Below are positions 36,716 to 50,299 of a stretch of DNA of 64,000 bases, in pieces. The notes beneath the pieces are model-generated. The model searched no databases, was not told the origin of the DNA, and was given only the letters and a program-made list of their open reading frames with translations. Source of the DNA: Saccharum officinarum (Eukaryota > Streptophyta > Magnoliopsida > Poales > Poaceae); the NCBI GenBank assembly GCA_020631735.1, contig CM036179.1:27395063-27459062 (forward strand), read 5' to 3'. The translations under genes and the position numbers were made by a program. Numbering within the stretch: position 1 is the first letter of the stretch; every line of letters starts with the position of its first letter.

Positions 36716-37158
36716 ATTAGCACGGGTCACGGCGGCGGCTGCTAGGCTGTTGGGCCAAATTGGGTCTCTGGAGCGTGGAGCTGTGGACTGAGTGAGCAGG
36801 CCGCAGGTGCAGACATATCCCGGATAACAAAAAAAAACGGGATAAAAACGGGATACCGCAAATACGGACGGACAAACGTTGTACCATTTTCGGTCCCATT
36901 CCCAGTTCACTTCGTCCCGTTTTCGGTCCCGTTTCCGTTTATCCTGGAAAAAATGAAAACATACGGGAAAATACGGTATACGGTTGCAGACGAAACGGGA
37001 TTTATCCTGCCCGTTTTCAACTTTATGTGTTAGGGCTGTGGAAGGAGCCAGAGAGGAACTTGTGCCTGGTATTATGTAGATAGAGACAGAATTGGAAAAC
37101 ACACCACACCTTTGATGGGGGTGGCCTTTCATATATAAGTAAAAGGTGACTTGATGTA

Positions 37159-37318
37159 CTCCACCCGTTCCAAATTATCCGTTCCAAATTATAAGACGTC
37201 TTACTTTTCTAGATTTATAGTTTTTGCTATAAACTTAAATATACACTATTTCTAGATGTATAGCAAAATCATTGTATCTAGAAACGCTAAAATATCTTAT
37301 AATTTGAAACAGAGGGAG
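37159..37318. mobile_element. Stowaway-like MITE (paralogue B copy)
   Basis: Starts CTCCACCCGTTCCAAATTAT and ends TTTGAAACAGAGGGAG, with TA flanks. A 14-bp internal stutter (CCGTTCCAAATTAT twice) is absent from the paralogue A copy. Confidence 0.75.
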
Positions 37319-38086
37319 TACAAGAAAACAACAAGGTGCAAAATAGAGAGCGTAAATAAAAATCAAGATGCAAATGAATTCCCAAGAAAATGCGTCAAAT
37401 ATCTTGTTTCTTTTCACATAGCCGCAGCACCACCGCTTTGATGCTGGAATTTATCAGTAGCTTTACTTTATTAGGTGTCACTTTAAGCGGATGCCGTTCC
37501 TACTCAAGTGGCAAACAAAAGCATGGAACCTAGCTAGTGCTTATTAAAGCTGACCTGACTGGCGATGGCGATGGGAGACTGGAAGCCAGCTCCGCATGGA
37601 TTGCTGATTGTATCGCACTGCACTACTATACAGCCTCTGAGTTCCAGCTTGTGTTTGCATGGACTGAGTTCCACCGTCAAGCAAAGAGGAAATCACCTAA
37701 TAACAGGCTAACAGATACTGTAAATTTTCGTTTCAGATATTTGAGCTTGATCAGTGAAACTACTCCACAACGAGAAGCACTTGAGAATCGTTGCTTGTGG
37801 TGAGGATGGAATCGTGGCCATTGAAAAGCAGAACACACAGAACAATCTTATCCTCATCCTGTGTTTTCGCACGAGAGAGCAGTGTACTGAAAGCTCTTCT
37901 CCACCAACCTCCACTATAGGAAGAGAGTAAGGAGACGCCACACCTCTACCCGGCCAGCTGCACGGCACATCACTTGCCGCCGTTGGCAACCCTCCTCATC
38001 TCCATCGCCATTGCTCCCAGCGCTCAAAACCAACTCTTGCCCTCGCCCCAGCCTCCAGCTCCCAGCCCCGGAGACCAGCGGTGGAG
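37319..38086 (+). promoter_or_regulatory. 5' region of the NBS-LRR gene, first copy
   Basis: Upstream DNA shared with paralogue A (26492-27058) and identical to 49532-50299. It includes a GC-rich leader with CCTCGCCCCAGCCTCC just before the ATG. No convincing TATA box could be fixed. The frame at 37537-37803 is conserved only as DNA and has no family. Confidence 0.4.
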
Positions 38087-41000
38087 ATGGAGACGGCTCT
38101 CGGTGCGGCGAACTGGCTCCTCAACAAGGTGCTCAACAAGCTCTCCAATGACTTGGTGGCTGGGTATGTGGCCAGTTGTGAGCTGGGCCTCAACTTCGAC
38201 AAGGTGAAGACCGAACTGAGTTACACGCTCGGGCTACTGCACGTTGCCCAAGGGAGGGACGTCAGCTCCAACCCGGGCTTACAGACGCTGCTGGAGGACC
38301 TCAGCAAGAAAGCCGACGAGGCAGAGGATGCTCTGGACGAGCTCCACTACTTTATGATCCAAGACGAGCTCGACGGCACCCGGGAGGCCACCCCGGAGCT
38401 TGGCGGTGGCCTCCGTGCTCAAGCTCTGCATGCTCGCCATGCTGCTCGCAACGCCGCCGGTAACTGGCTCTCCTGCTTCTCTTGTTGCCGTTCACAAGAT
38501 GATGTTGCTGCTGCTGTTTCCAATGACACACATAACACAAGCGAGGCCAAGTCTGATGACGGTTTTACCGGTGGTCAGTGTGACAAGCTGCCATTTGACC
38601 GAGTGGCCATGTCCAACAAAATCAAGCAGCTGTTAGAGGGCATGGAGTACCTATGTCCTCGTATCTCTGAGTTACTAAACAAGATAAGCGCAAGCAGTAG
38701 CCTAGTTCCAGGAAGTATGGGTAACTCACTGGAACGCCCTGCAATCGGATCAACAATTAGACAAGATAAGCTGTATGGAAGGAGCACTATTTTAATGAAA
38801 CCATAAAAGGCATGACAAGTGCCACTTGGCATGAAACCCTGTCAGTTCTTCCTATAGTTGGCCCTGGTGGTATTGGAAAGACAACTTTCACCCAGCACCT
38901 TTACAATGACAAAAGCACAGAAGAACACTTCACAGTTAGGGCCTGGTATGTGTGTCAACTAGTTTTGATGTGCTTAAGCTCAGCAAAGAAATCTTGGAGT
39001 GCCTACCTGCAACTGAAAATGAAGGTGTGAAAGAAACAAACAACTTAGACCAGCTTCAGAAATCCATTGCAGAGAGATTGAGATCAAAAAGGTTCTTAAT
39101 TGTCTTAGATGATATATGGCAATGCAGTGACGATAAGTGGGCAAATCTCTTAGCTCCATTCAAAATGAGAGGAGCTGGAATAGGTAGCATGATTATTGTC
39201 ACAACTCGGTTTCCATATATAGCACAAATGGTCAAGACAGCTACTCCAGTAAACCTGGAAGGTTTGGAGCCCGCTGAGTTCTGGATTTTCTTTCAAGCAT
39301 GTGTATTTGGTGAAGTCACAGTTGAGCATGATAAAGAAGACCTTATTGAAGTTGGAAGACAAATAGCAGATAAATTGAAGTGTTCCCCACTGGCAGCCAA
39401 AACAGTTGGTCGGTTATTGAAGAAGAGATTTTCTCGAGAACATTGGGTGCAGATTCTTGAAAACAAGGAGTGGCTAAACCAAACCCATGACGATGATATT
39501 ATGCCAGCTCTAAAAATTAGCTATGACTACCTTCCTTCCATCTAAAAAAATGTTTCTCATATTGTGCCCTCTACCCTGAGGATTTTAAGTTTCAAAGCTT
39601 AGAGATTGGTCGTTTTTGGATTTCCCTTGGCATCACAGACTCTGATGGTCAGAATGATAAAGTTGAGGACATTGGATCGAAGTATTTGGACGAACTACTT
39701 GACTATGGTTTTCTGATGAAAGGAGATGATAATTATTATGTAATGCATGATTTGATGCATGAGCTTGCACAGATGGTTTCTTCAAAAGAATGTGCCCACA
39801 TCAATTGTTCCAGTTTTAGAGCAGAGGACACATCATCATCTATTCGCCACCTATCCATCTTGATGCAGAATAAATGCATTCAAAATTTTGTTGGAGAAAT
39901 GGATAAATTGAGGAGAAGGATAGACATTGGAAATCTGCGGAGTTTGATGATTTTTGGAGAATACAGAAGGGCTAGCTTGGTCAATATTTTTAGAGATACA
40001 TTTAAGGACTTAAAGGGCCTTCGTGTTCTGTTTATATACATGAACTCCCAAGATTCTTTGCCACACAATTTCTCAAAGCTTATCCACCTTCGGTACCTAA
40101 AACTGAAATCACCTGATTACTCGAAAGTGTGTTTGCCTAGCACAGTGTCCAGGTTTTATCACTTGAAATTCTTGGACCTCCAAGAATGGGAAAGTAGTTG
40201 TGATTTGCCTAGAGGCATTAGCTGCCTTGTGAATTTGTGTCATTTCCTTTCCAATGTTGAATTCCATTCCAATGTTCCTGAGGTTGGAAAAATGAAGCTA
40301 TTACAAGAGTTGAGAAGATTCCATGTTAAGAAAGAGAGTGACGGATTTGAATTACGAGAGTTGGGTCTGTTGGAAAAGATTGGAGGGAAACTTGAAATAC
40401 ATGGGCTTGAAAATGTGAGAACCAGGGAAGAAGCTAATGAAGCCAAATTGATGGCAAAAAGAAATCTAACTGAGTTGGCTTTAGTTTGGAGTGGTGGGCA
40501 ACCATCCATGGAAGATGATATTCTAGATGGTCTTAAGCCGCACTCCAATCTAAGAGCCCTTGGCATTGTAAATCATGGTGTGCCACTGGCCCTGCATGGT
40601 TGTGTAGCAACACCCACTTGAAAAACTTGGGGACCCTCCATCTGGAGGGTGTATCTTGGTCCACTCTTCCTCCTTTCGGGCTGATGCATCATCTAGGAAC
40701 ACTCGAGCTGGAAAACATTGTTGGGATACGCCAGTTTGGACCAGACTTCATTGGTGGCATCACAGAAAAAAGTTTCACACAGTTGAAGGAGGTCGAGTTT
40801 GCTGATATGCCAGAACTTGTCGAGTGGGTTGGGGGAGCTGACACACAGTTATTCTCAAGGCTTGAAAGAATCAGGTGCATTAATTGTCCCAAGCTCATTG
40901 CACTACCATTCTCAGGGTTCCCTAATCTGTGTGATCTTTGCACTTATAAATGTCCGGAGTTGTGCCTGCCTCCTCTGCCTCACACTTCCAAGCTATCTTC

Positions 41001-42198
41001 TTTCCAAACAGACTACTTAGATTATCGCGGAAGTCGCTTGTCCATTAATAAGATGCCGTGTGAATTGGCCCTCCACAATCTCGGTGAAGTAGAAAATCTA
41101 ACAATTAATGATGCATCACTCATCTCATTTACGGATCTCCAAAAGCTACATCCGTTAAGAAGTATGGAGGTTCGAAGATGCGATCAAGCATTTCTAAGAG
41201 CACTGGATGATGGCACTATGCTCCAATCGGTTCAAACTCTAACACTGCAGAAATTTTGTGTCACCGGAAGATCATTGCCAAGTTTGTTCAAATGTTTCCC
41301 ATCTCTTTCTGATTTGTGGTTAATAGCATCAGATGAGGATCATGATGACAAGGAAGTCATACTGCAGTTTCCACCCTATAGCTCACTCAGACGTGTACGG
41401 TTGGATGGGTGTAATAATCTAATTCTACCTGTGCAGGATGGATGTGGATTCCGTGGCCTCTTGTCGCTCGAATCAGTTTCGATAGTGAATTGTGGCAAGC
41501 TGTTCTCAGGGTGGTCCACAGCAGGAGCAGATTGCAGCAACATTAACCCTTTCCCTCCTTGTGTCAAGGAACTCCGGCTTTGGAATCAACCTAGCACTCT
41601 GTCAACGGCTCTGCTCTCAAATATTACATCTCTTACACGTCTTGAACTAGGAAATTGCAAGAATGTCACAGTGGATGGGTTCAATCCTCTCATCACTTGC
41701 AAACTCGAGCATCTGTCGGTTTGGAATCGGAAAGAAGACGGTGAAACTGAGCCCTATTCTATTTCTGTAGCAGGGGATCTACTCGCTGAGGTGTCGAGGA
41801 CAAAAACAATGCCCGCAGGTTCGTTCCCACTGGTGAGCCTTGACGTGGATTGCATCTCCGCAGTGCTTGTTGCTCCTATCTGCACCCGCCTCTCCGCTAC
41901 CCTCCGGACGTTATGGTTCACCTGTGACGGGGCGGAGAGCTTCACGGAAGAGCAGTGCCAGGCGCTTCAGCTCCTCACCTCCCTTGAATCCCTATACATT
42001 CATGATTGCAGGGCTCTGCAGTCACTCCCTCAGGGGTTGCATCACCTCTCTTCTCTAGAGTATTTAGAAATCTTTGGGTCGCATAGAATCAGGTCGCTGC
42101 CCAAGGAGGGCTTCCCCGACTCACTGCAAGTCCTAAGTATATCTGATTGCTGCCCAGAGCTGTACGAGGAATGCCAGCAATTAAGAGGAACACGGCCA
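38087..42198 (+). pseudogene. CC-NBS-LRR gene, first copy, frameshifted and cut by the gap
   Basis: Same gene as 50300-54463, nearly base for base, but with five small deletions. A T is missing at about 38790 (T4 against T5), a G at about 38946, a T at about 39537 and a G at about 40578; the fifth, at about 41930, removes 3 bases and keeps frame. Each deletion lies in a short homopolymer or G-rich stretch. The four single-base losses break the frame into pieces (38087-38806, 38952-39545, 39686-40621, 40600 onward). The copy ends at the N block, 15 codons before the stop. The error type and the position at a contig end argue that these are sequencing or assembly faults, not decay, and that this is the same locus as the downstream copy. 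Confidence 0.85.
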
Positions 42199-42298
42199 NN
42201 NNNNNNNNNNNNNNNNNNNNNNNNNNNNNNNNNNNNNNNNNNNNNNNNNNNNNNNNNNNNNNNNNNNNNNNNNNNNNNNNNNNNNNNNNNNNNNNNNN
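42199..42298. other. Assembly gap, exactly 100 N
   Basis: A round-number N block, the usual placeholder for a gap of unknown size. The sequence to its right restarts inside DNA already present at 30071, so it sits between two overlapping contig ends. Confidence 0.98.
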
Positions 42299-42339
42299 CC
42301 GCAGGTGCAAACCTATCCCGGATAACGAGCGCGACATTG

Positions 42340-45300
42340 TGTTATAAACATGTTGCCAGCGGTTCGGACCTTTCCCTCTCCGTCTCTCACGATCAATATA
42401 ATATATGAAAGTAGAACACATAGACACAAGATGTAGGGAGACTATTCTTTATTCCTCTGAATATTGGTGATTACAACATAGAGCTCCCACGTATATATGT
42501 CCTGCCAAGGGCTAAGAGTTTTTGGTAAGAGCCATATACATACGGACTAGGATTAGGATTTCTCCTTCTCCTTTCCTTCTAGGATTAAGTCCGTATGTTT
42601 TATAACACTCCCCCTTGGGCGATTACCACGATATGCACATGCCTCGTTAAAAACTCCATCCGAAAACCCAGTGGAAACAGTTCTGGAGAAAAGAGTACAT
42701 CGCATTCGTTAATTGCATTGCACATGTTGTCTCATTAAAAACCTGTGTGAGAAACCTTCAAGTAAAAACTCACATAGAAAAAAAGAAGTACAACATCTAA
42801 CCTTCTTGGTTATGTATTCTTCATGAATAAGTATTGAATCTTCATGATATATGCATAAACTTCAGTGTTTTAGCAAATATGATCTACTTGATGTTTTAAT
42901 TCTGGTGTTTACTTCAAGGTAGATGCAATAAAATATGCTCCCCTCATAAAGTCATCCTTTAACTTCATTGTTCAAAACACACCTTTCATAAATGTGTGCA
43001 TAATAATGGTATGGTACCACAATACTATATCTTTCAAAATTGGCTTATAATTCTTCAATGAATTATAATATGAGTATAAACAAGAGCGATATGCTTCATG
43101 CATAATGACCACTTATTAGTTGTGCAAAACAAATAAATTTTATTCTTCAGGGAAATAAATCCTTTTGAGGATTATGGGGATAAATAAGTTACAATATTCA
43201 ATATTTTCTAGATAGTGCATCAAACTTATAATTCTTCCTTAGTGGATTTTCAAATTATGTTGTACAAATCTTCAGGATTTTGATTATACCACTAAATAAT
43301 AAAAATCCAGTCTCACATATGACATTTAGGGAACAATTCAATTTACCAAAATCACCACTACTCTTATACCTTTATGGTATTTAGAGGATATCAACACTTC
43401 ATTTCTAGCTTTACAATATACACTTTTCTAAGTGTTTATATGATTCCTCATTTTGTTTCTCTCAGGTCTCTATTCACTTCAGGGATTAATGGTGTTTATT
43501 CAAGAATCGACTGGTAAATCCTTCATGGATTGACTCCTTCAAGGACTTTCTCATTTTTGGTGACTAATATTTCTTTTCTATAAGATATATTCTCTGCTTC
43601 ATGAGAGATTGTTATGTGATATACACAATGAGATAGTGTTATTCACTACAAAGTCATTTGATGACTCTTCCTTCTAGGACATGCTCTTCTTGAGACATAT
43701 ATATTCATTCATGAACATATTCTACCTTAGACTTTTTAATACTTATATGAGATTTAATTTTCATATGTTATGATTTATATTCTTCAAGAATTTTATGGAT
43801 TTTCATAATCCACTTATTAACTGCATATTCCATATTCATTCAATTCATTTGCCAGAGGTATAGCAGAACATTTATTTCTTCTTAGTAGGGGATTTAACCT
43901 CAATTGCTTTCTTCATTGACCCGATATAATCGCTACAGGCGACTTTGCCATGGACTTTATTTTCTGGATCTGGGTTCTCATAAGAGAAACATTTGCAATT
44001 ATAGAGGTAGTGTTGTCGATAACTATTATTTTCTCCCAATATTCATATGAGATTATTCTCAGTCTCTTTGTTATTTTCCAAACAAGAGATGATTTGTTGT
44101 TCTGCGTACCCAACACTATGATGCGCACTTATGTGTTGGATTTCATCTTCATGATGATCCTCTTCATGAGGTGCTTGACCTTCTTCGTGAGGTGTTCTCT
44201 TCATGAGAATGAAGGAGTTTGTTCTTATTTTATTTACCAAGTGTACACTAAACTATAACCCATAGGCGTCCCCATAGATTTTAGCTTGATAATATACAAC
44301 ATTTAGTTTACTACTAGTAAACATAACTTCTGGTTTTTCTATAACTTCAAGTTACTCCTCTCATTTCAAATATATCTGGCATATGCTCTGCTTCATGCTT
44401 CACAAGAGCATTAGTCAAACTATTGTTTGATTTAGTGCATGATACTATTTCTACTTTAAACTTAAATGAATATTTTCTCTTAAGATCACTTTCCTTCCAT
44501 GGAAATAATATTTGCATTCAACATATCACTTTCCTTCTATGGAAATAATATTTGGCATTCAACATAGCATTTCTCTCCCCCTAATGCCAATATTAGATCT
44601 ATAATAACATACTTCAAAAGATATCCCCTATCATGGGCTTAAAATAATCAAATTCATGTGTCTCCGACTACAAGTGGAGGCCCATTCATGTATGCTATGA
44701 TAAAAATATATGGGAAATATTCAAGCACATATTTAAATACGGGGGTTATTATACATTATATGCAGTGAGCTAGAATACATAAAGTGCAATAAAGAATGTT
44801 CGTCATTCCTGTAAACTCTGGGGTGTTCTCCCCCTGATTTGCACATATTGTAGTTCAAAAACTATTTCATTATCTAGCTTCTTTATTGTTTAGCCAAAAA
44901 AATGATCCAATTACTCATACATAAAAACGGACCATATATTTCAAAAGTATAGATATGCAACATTCAAACTTACAAGGAATTTCTTCTATAATTTTCTAAC
45001 CAAATGTTTTTTCTTCATAAATCCCAAATCATCATTAAGTGTTTTATCTATTAACTCAATTTTCACTATAATTCAGCTCATTCAAGTGGGTCACTTCTCC
45101 ATTTAGTTAATTTTAATTTAAGCAACTCCCCCTGATCATAGGCTACTTGGCCATAGACCAATATATCGCTTATGCATGCAACGCATTGAAAGCAAAAATA
45201 TTTCTTAGTTCAACGGGAACAATATAGACATAGTATACTAGCTAGTCAATCTAATTATGGGGGAAGTGCAAGGTAGCTACAAGCTACAAATATAGCTTCT

Positions 45301-48300
45301 TTGCTAATATTCATGTAAGAGTGGAGATAGGTGCAGCTCGACGAGAGCATAACATAGTGATACACATTCAAGTGTAATGTGGTATGTTGGTATTCAATCC
45401 AATGTAATAGATATCAACAAAATGCTACAAGCTTACTTGCAATTAGTGCAATGTAGAGAAAGTTAATTCCGCTGGAAAGGACATGACTAAAACTCCAAGT
45501 TCTTATACATGCACTTCACTTAAAGATAGATTTAGAAAGACTATGCCTATTAAATATATATTACCCATATTTTCTCATGCCTTTACTCAAAATTCCTCCC
45601 CCTTTTCATGCCATAATTACTTCAAGTAGTAATATGCTTCTTGCATCTATGAAAAATCATTTCATATGTTTAATATAATTCAATCATACTTCTAGTATTC
45701 AATGGTTCTGGCATGAAATTCACATATCCAGTATACTATTCAGTGTACAACAACATATTCAGGGTAGGACATAAACTTCTAGTTTCTGGGCTGAAGTATT
45801 AAATACTTGCTTCTACCTACATGGTAGTGGTGCACAAAGAATGATAACCTTCATGGTTAACTAAGGCTTCTTTGTGGATAAATTAATGCGAAATTTATTT
45901 AGATAGGCAATAAGCAATTGTTTATATGTAAAACACAATTCATTCCATGCAAGGTTAACATATATTACTACAAGTAAAAATTGCAACTAAGAATATTAAA
46001 TACTTCACATTAGTCTTCAAGCCAATAGATTAACCATTAACTCTTCTATGAGTATACGAGAACCACTTAATTCAACGGGAATTAAAACTTAATGCACCAC
46101 CACTACTACTAATATTCTTGGATAGTAATTTCAAAGATAAAACAAATATGTAAGCACATGATTCAAGTTCTTCTTCCGGAGAAACCTTAAAAATTCTTAT
46201 CCGTTCTTACATGTCTTAGCTTCTATGCTTGACATTTAGCAGCTTCATGCATGCTCTACTTCATAGTTAGGAGTACAACATATGCAAGTCATATATCCTG
46301 ATTTATAATGCTGTCCAAAAATTTCAACTCAATTCTACTTGATATTGAGTAATTATGGATGATAAATTTGAATACTTCTAGTACTTCAATGCTCTCGGTC
46401 TTTCTATTTCAAGAAATATTTCTTCTAGAATTAGGCAAATTCGTCCTTATCATCTTGTCTTCTATGACTTTTAACACAAAGCTTCAAGCTAATTGTTTTT
46501 GTTTATAGAGTAGTATTTATATCCCATATGGTCATATAAGCTTGAAAATTCAATTTTCAATATTTCTAACATTATGCATTCATTATAATATAGGATATCT
46601 TCTAGAATTTCTCATGCAGTGAGTCTCATAAGACCTTTAGGATTCAGCTTGATTATATACTCATTCTTTGAGAGTAATATATCAGGAATTACAATGCTTA
46701 AGATCCACATCACATCAGTGACAATAGAATATCCTACTAGGATTTAATAATGACCATGCTATATAATTACGCCATTCAGGGCAAGTTCAGGATATTCCTT
46801 CTTCATGAAGGTATGCATATATCATTATAACTAAATCATGTGCAAATAGGTTTACTGCGTGTAAACAAGTAGCAAGGTGCAAAAAGATAGTGGATGGTTA
46901 TCTAAAAATATTCTTAGAAGCATCCAAGTATTTTTTAGGATTATGGTATATGCAAATTTCAGAATTAATATAAGCATTCATTCATCCCAAAAATTCATTA
47001 TGCTAGGAAAAATAAATATGAGCCTCTCAAAGGTGATAAGTCTAAGGTCTGCAGGATTTATAGAGAGCTCATATACCATATACCATGTTTCTAGTGTAAT
47101 AATTCAAGATTTCATTCTTATAATTACATGATATATAATTCATAATGTGTGATAAATAGATGCATTCAAAAGAGCATAAAAATATCACATGACACAAATA
47201 CATCAACAGAAAATAAACATGTAAATGTATTCAAATAGAAGTATTTTACTGAAAATGCCTATACATAATTTTCTTCCAGAAATTCAAGATAACTTGTGGT
47301 AATAACTGTAGCTGCAAGCCTGCTGGTTAGTCATGGTGACGAGCTGCATGCTAGCATCAAGTTAACAATCCATCATACAGCCGAATAAAGACCTAGATTG
47401 GCATATTGGAACTACATGTTCCTGTTCGCCTGATCTAACAACTGTATGATCAACGGGATCAAAGACAATATCGGTACAGCTTCATGCCGTATTTTGCTTT
47501 CCATAAGGCAAAGTTCTTCAGAGTTGTTATCCACATATATTTCTACATAGACGAGTAAGCGGCATTCAGGTGAGGCAAGGATATGCTCAGCGACGTGCAG
47601 GTCGTGTACGACACGATGCCGACGCTCATGCGAGGTCGAGGTCGACTGGGCTATACCAAGCGCAAAATACAGTTCGGCCATTGCGATGGTCCTTCTTCGA
47701 GAGGACATGCGCAAGGTGTGGAGCTAGACGCTTCAGGCCGGCTGCTTCAGGCGACACACGGTGCGCGCGGCGTCCAGCTGCAGGCGACGTGGCTTCGGCT
47801 TAGCTTCGGGTGGCGCTCACCATGAATGAATTGTATAGGTGCTGTGCCGGCTTGTAGATGCTAGATATGTCCTTTGCTGGTTCTAGCTTGTCTTGTTGAC
47901 ATTATTAGATGGATTCAGATGTGCATGCATATATACTTCTAGTATACGGCCGGCCTCCCTTCTTCAGCCACAAAGACAAATCCATGCGTACTCTTGTTTT
48001 GGCTTTTTTTTAAGGCTATAATACTGGTGACGTGCAAGTAAACGTATACAGATATATTTACTCTCACATGTATACGTTCTTCGGGACGATTGCGGCGACG
48101 ACTTGCTGGTCGGTGATAGCCACGGGAACGCCGGCAGCTTAAGACAATTGCGGCGTGCTTCTGTTCTAGCATGCTTTACAAGTTCATCTTATACGTGCAA
48201 GTATACATAGTATATATATATAGCTGCCGGCTCTGTGTAGGATATACATGCACTGATGCACGTATATATATATACTACGTTTCTAGCCCAGATAATTAGG

Positions 48301-48928
48301 GCAAAACATTAGCCCCGCTCGGTGGTTGGGACTACAAACACAATCTACAAGATGCGATTATTTCATACCTTTGTAGAGGATGCCGATTTGATCTACCTCA
48401 CGTGCCGCGTAGGACAGTGGTTAGTAGATACATACCGCGTAGGGCGTTTGGCATTGTCGTAGACCCGCCTACTTGACGACGACGATGCATATCGATGCAG
48501 TGCAGATTAGTTGCAGGTAGAGGTAGCAGATCCGTTCCACTAACAATGTCGGGATATCGACGTCGTCGAAGTAGTCGCGGCAGGGACACCGGCATGAGCA
48601 GCGGCGGCGACAGCTACTTAACGGCGATGTCGATGTAGAGCTTGTCGTGCTGATAACGTGTTATAAAACATGTTGCCAGCGGTTCGGACCTTTCCCTCTC
48701 CGTCTCTCACGATCAATATAATATATGAAAGTAGAACACATAGACACAAGATGTAGGGAGACTATTCTTTATTCCTCTGAATATTGGTGATTACAACATA
48801 GAGCTCCCACGTATATATAGTCCTGCCAAGGGCTAAGAGTTTTGGTAAGAGCCCACATACATACGGACTAGGATTAGGATTCCTCCTTCTCCTTTCCTTC
48901 TAGGATTAAGTCCGTATGTTTTACAACA
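42340..48928 (-). mobile_element. Ty1-copia element, second copy
   Basis: LTRs at 42340-42607 (268 bp, with small indels in the poor-quality contig start) and 48659-48928. The interior matches the element at 30113-36715, including the polypurine tract, the primer-binding-site word and the absence of long frames. The surrounding hAT continues to 49238. Confidence 0.9.
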
Positions 48929-49371
48929 ATTAGCACGGGTCACGGCGGCGGCTGCTAGGCTGTTGGGCCAAATTGGGTCTCTGGAGCGTGGAGCTGTGGA
49001 CTGAGTGAGCAGGCCGCAGGTGCAGACATATCCCGGATAACAAAAAAAAACGGGATAAAAACGGGATACCGCAAATACGGACGGACAAACGTTGTACCAT
49101 TTTCGGTCCCATTCCCAGTTCACTTCGTCCCGTTTTCGGTCCCGTTTCCGTTTATCCTGGAAAAAATGAAAACATACGGGAAAATACGGTATACGGTTGC
49201 AGACGAAACGGGATTTATCCTGCCCGTTTTCAACTTTATGTGTTAGGGCTGTGGAAGGAGCCAGAGAGGAACTTGTGCCTGGTATTATGTAGATAGAGAC
49301 AGAATTGGAAAACACACCACACCTTTGATGGGGGTGGCCTTTCATATATAAGTAAAAGGTGACTTGATGTA

Positions 49372-49531
49372 CTCCACCCGTTCCAAATTATCCGTTCCAA
49401 ATTATAAGACGTCTTACTTTTCTAGATTTATAGTTTTTGCTATAAACTTAAATATACACTATTTCTAGATGTATAGCAAAATCATTGTATCTAGAAACGC
49501 TAAAATATCTTATAATTTGAAACAGAGGGAG
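49372..49531. mobile_element. Stowaway-like MITE, second copy
   Basis: Same as 37159-37318, displaced by 12,213 bp. Confidence 0.75.
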
Positions 49532-50299
49532 TACAAGAAAACAACAAGGTGCAAAATAGAGAGCGTAAATAAAAATCAAGATGCAAATGAATTCCCAAGA
49601 AAATGCGTCAAATATCTTGTTTCTTTTCACATAGCCGCAGCACCACCGCTTTGATGCTGGAATTTATCAGTAGCTTTACTTTATTAGGTGTCACTTTAAG
49701 CGGATGCCGTTCCTACTCAAGTGGCAAACAAAAGCATGGAACCTAGCTAGTGCTTATTAAAGCTGACCTGACTGGCGATGGCGATGGGAGACTGGAAGCC
49801 AGCTCCGCATGGATTGCTGATTGTATCGCACTGCACTACTATACAGCCTCTGAGTTCCAGCTTGTGTTTGCATGGACTGAGTTCCACCGTCAAGCAAAGA
49901 GGAAATCACCTAATAACAGGCTAACAGATACTGTAAATTTTCGTTTCAGATATTTGAGCTTGATCAGTGAAACTACTCCACAACGAGAAGCACTTGAGAA
50001 TCGTTGCTTGTGGTGAGGATGGAATCGTGGCCATTGAAAAGCAGAACACACAGAACAATCTTATCCTCATCCTGTGTTTTCGCACGAGAGAGCAGTGTAC
50101 TGAAAGCTCTTCTCCACCAACCTCCACTATAGGAAGAGAGTAAGGAGACGCCACACCTCTACCCGGCCAGCTGCACGGCACATCACTTGCCGCCGTTGGC
50201 AACCCTCCTCATCTCCATCGCCATTGCTCCCAGCGCTCAAAACCAACTCTTGCCCTCGCCCCAGCCTCCAGCTCCCAGCCCCGGAGACCAGCGGTGGAG

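Larger units (their letters stand above)
29465..37025. mobile_element. Non-autonomous hAT element split by a copia insertion
   Basis: Starts TAAGGATGAAAACGGACGG; the reverse complement of its end is TAAAGTTGAAAACGGGCAGG (15 of the first 19). Perfect 8-bp duplications TGTGTTAG lie at 29457-29464 and 37026-37033. Paralogue A has the empty site TGTGTTAGGGCTG near 25497. Without the copia insertion the element is about 0.95 kb, with GAAAACGG words near both ends and no transposase. It contains a tandem copy of ~118 bp (29978-30095, repeated from 30096 and continuing after the copia at 36721). Confidence 0.9.

Noticed and set aside
36620..37132. Minus-strand 170-aa frame, repeated at 48833-49345
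   Set aside because: It spans the copia LTR end, the hAT terminus and flanking DNA, so it is a chance frame created by insertion.
40600..42408. A 602-residue forward frame running through the N block
   Set aside because: It joins the NBS-LRR C-terminus to retroelement and hAT DNA only because N is translated as X. The true reading ends at the gap.
50294..50299. Start of the NBS-LRR gene at a GTG two codons upstream
   Set aside because: The GTG is not a credible plant start, and the first in-frame ATG at 50300 gives the METALGAANWLL N-terminus shared with paralogue A.
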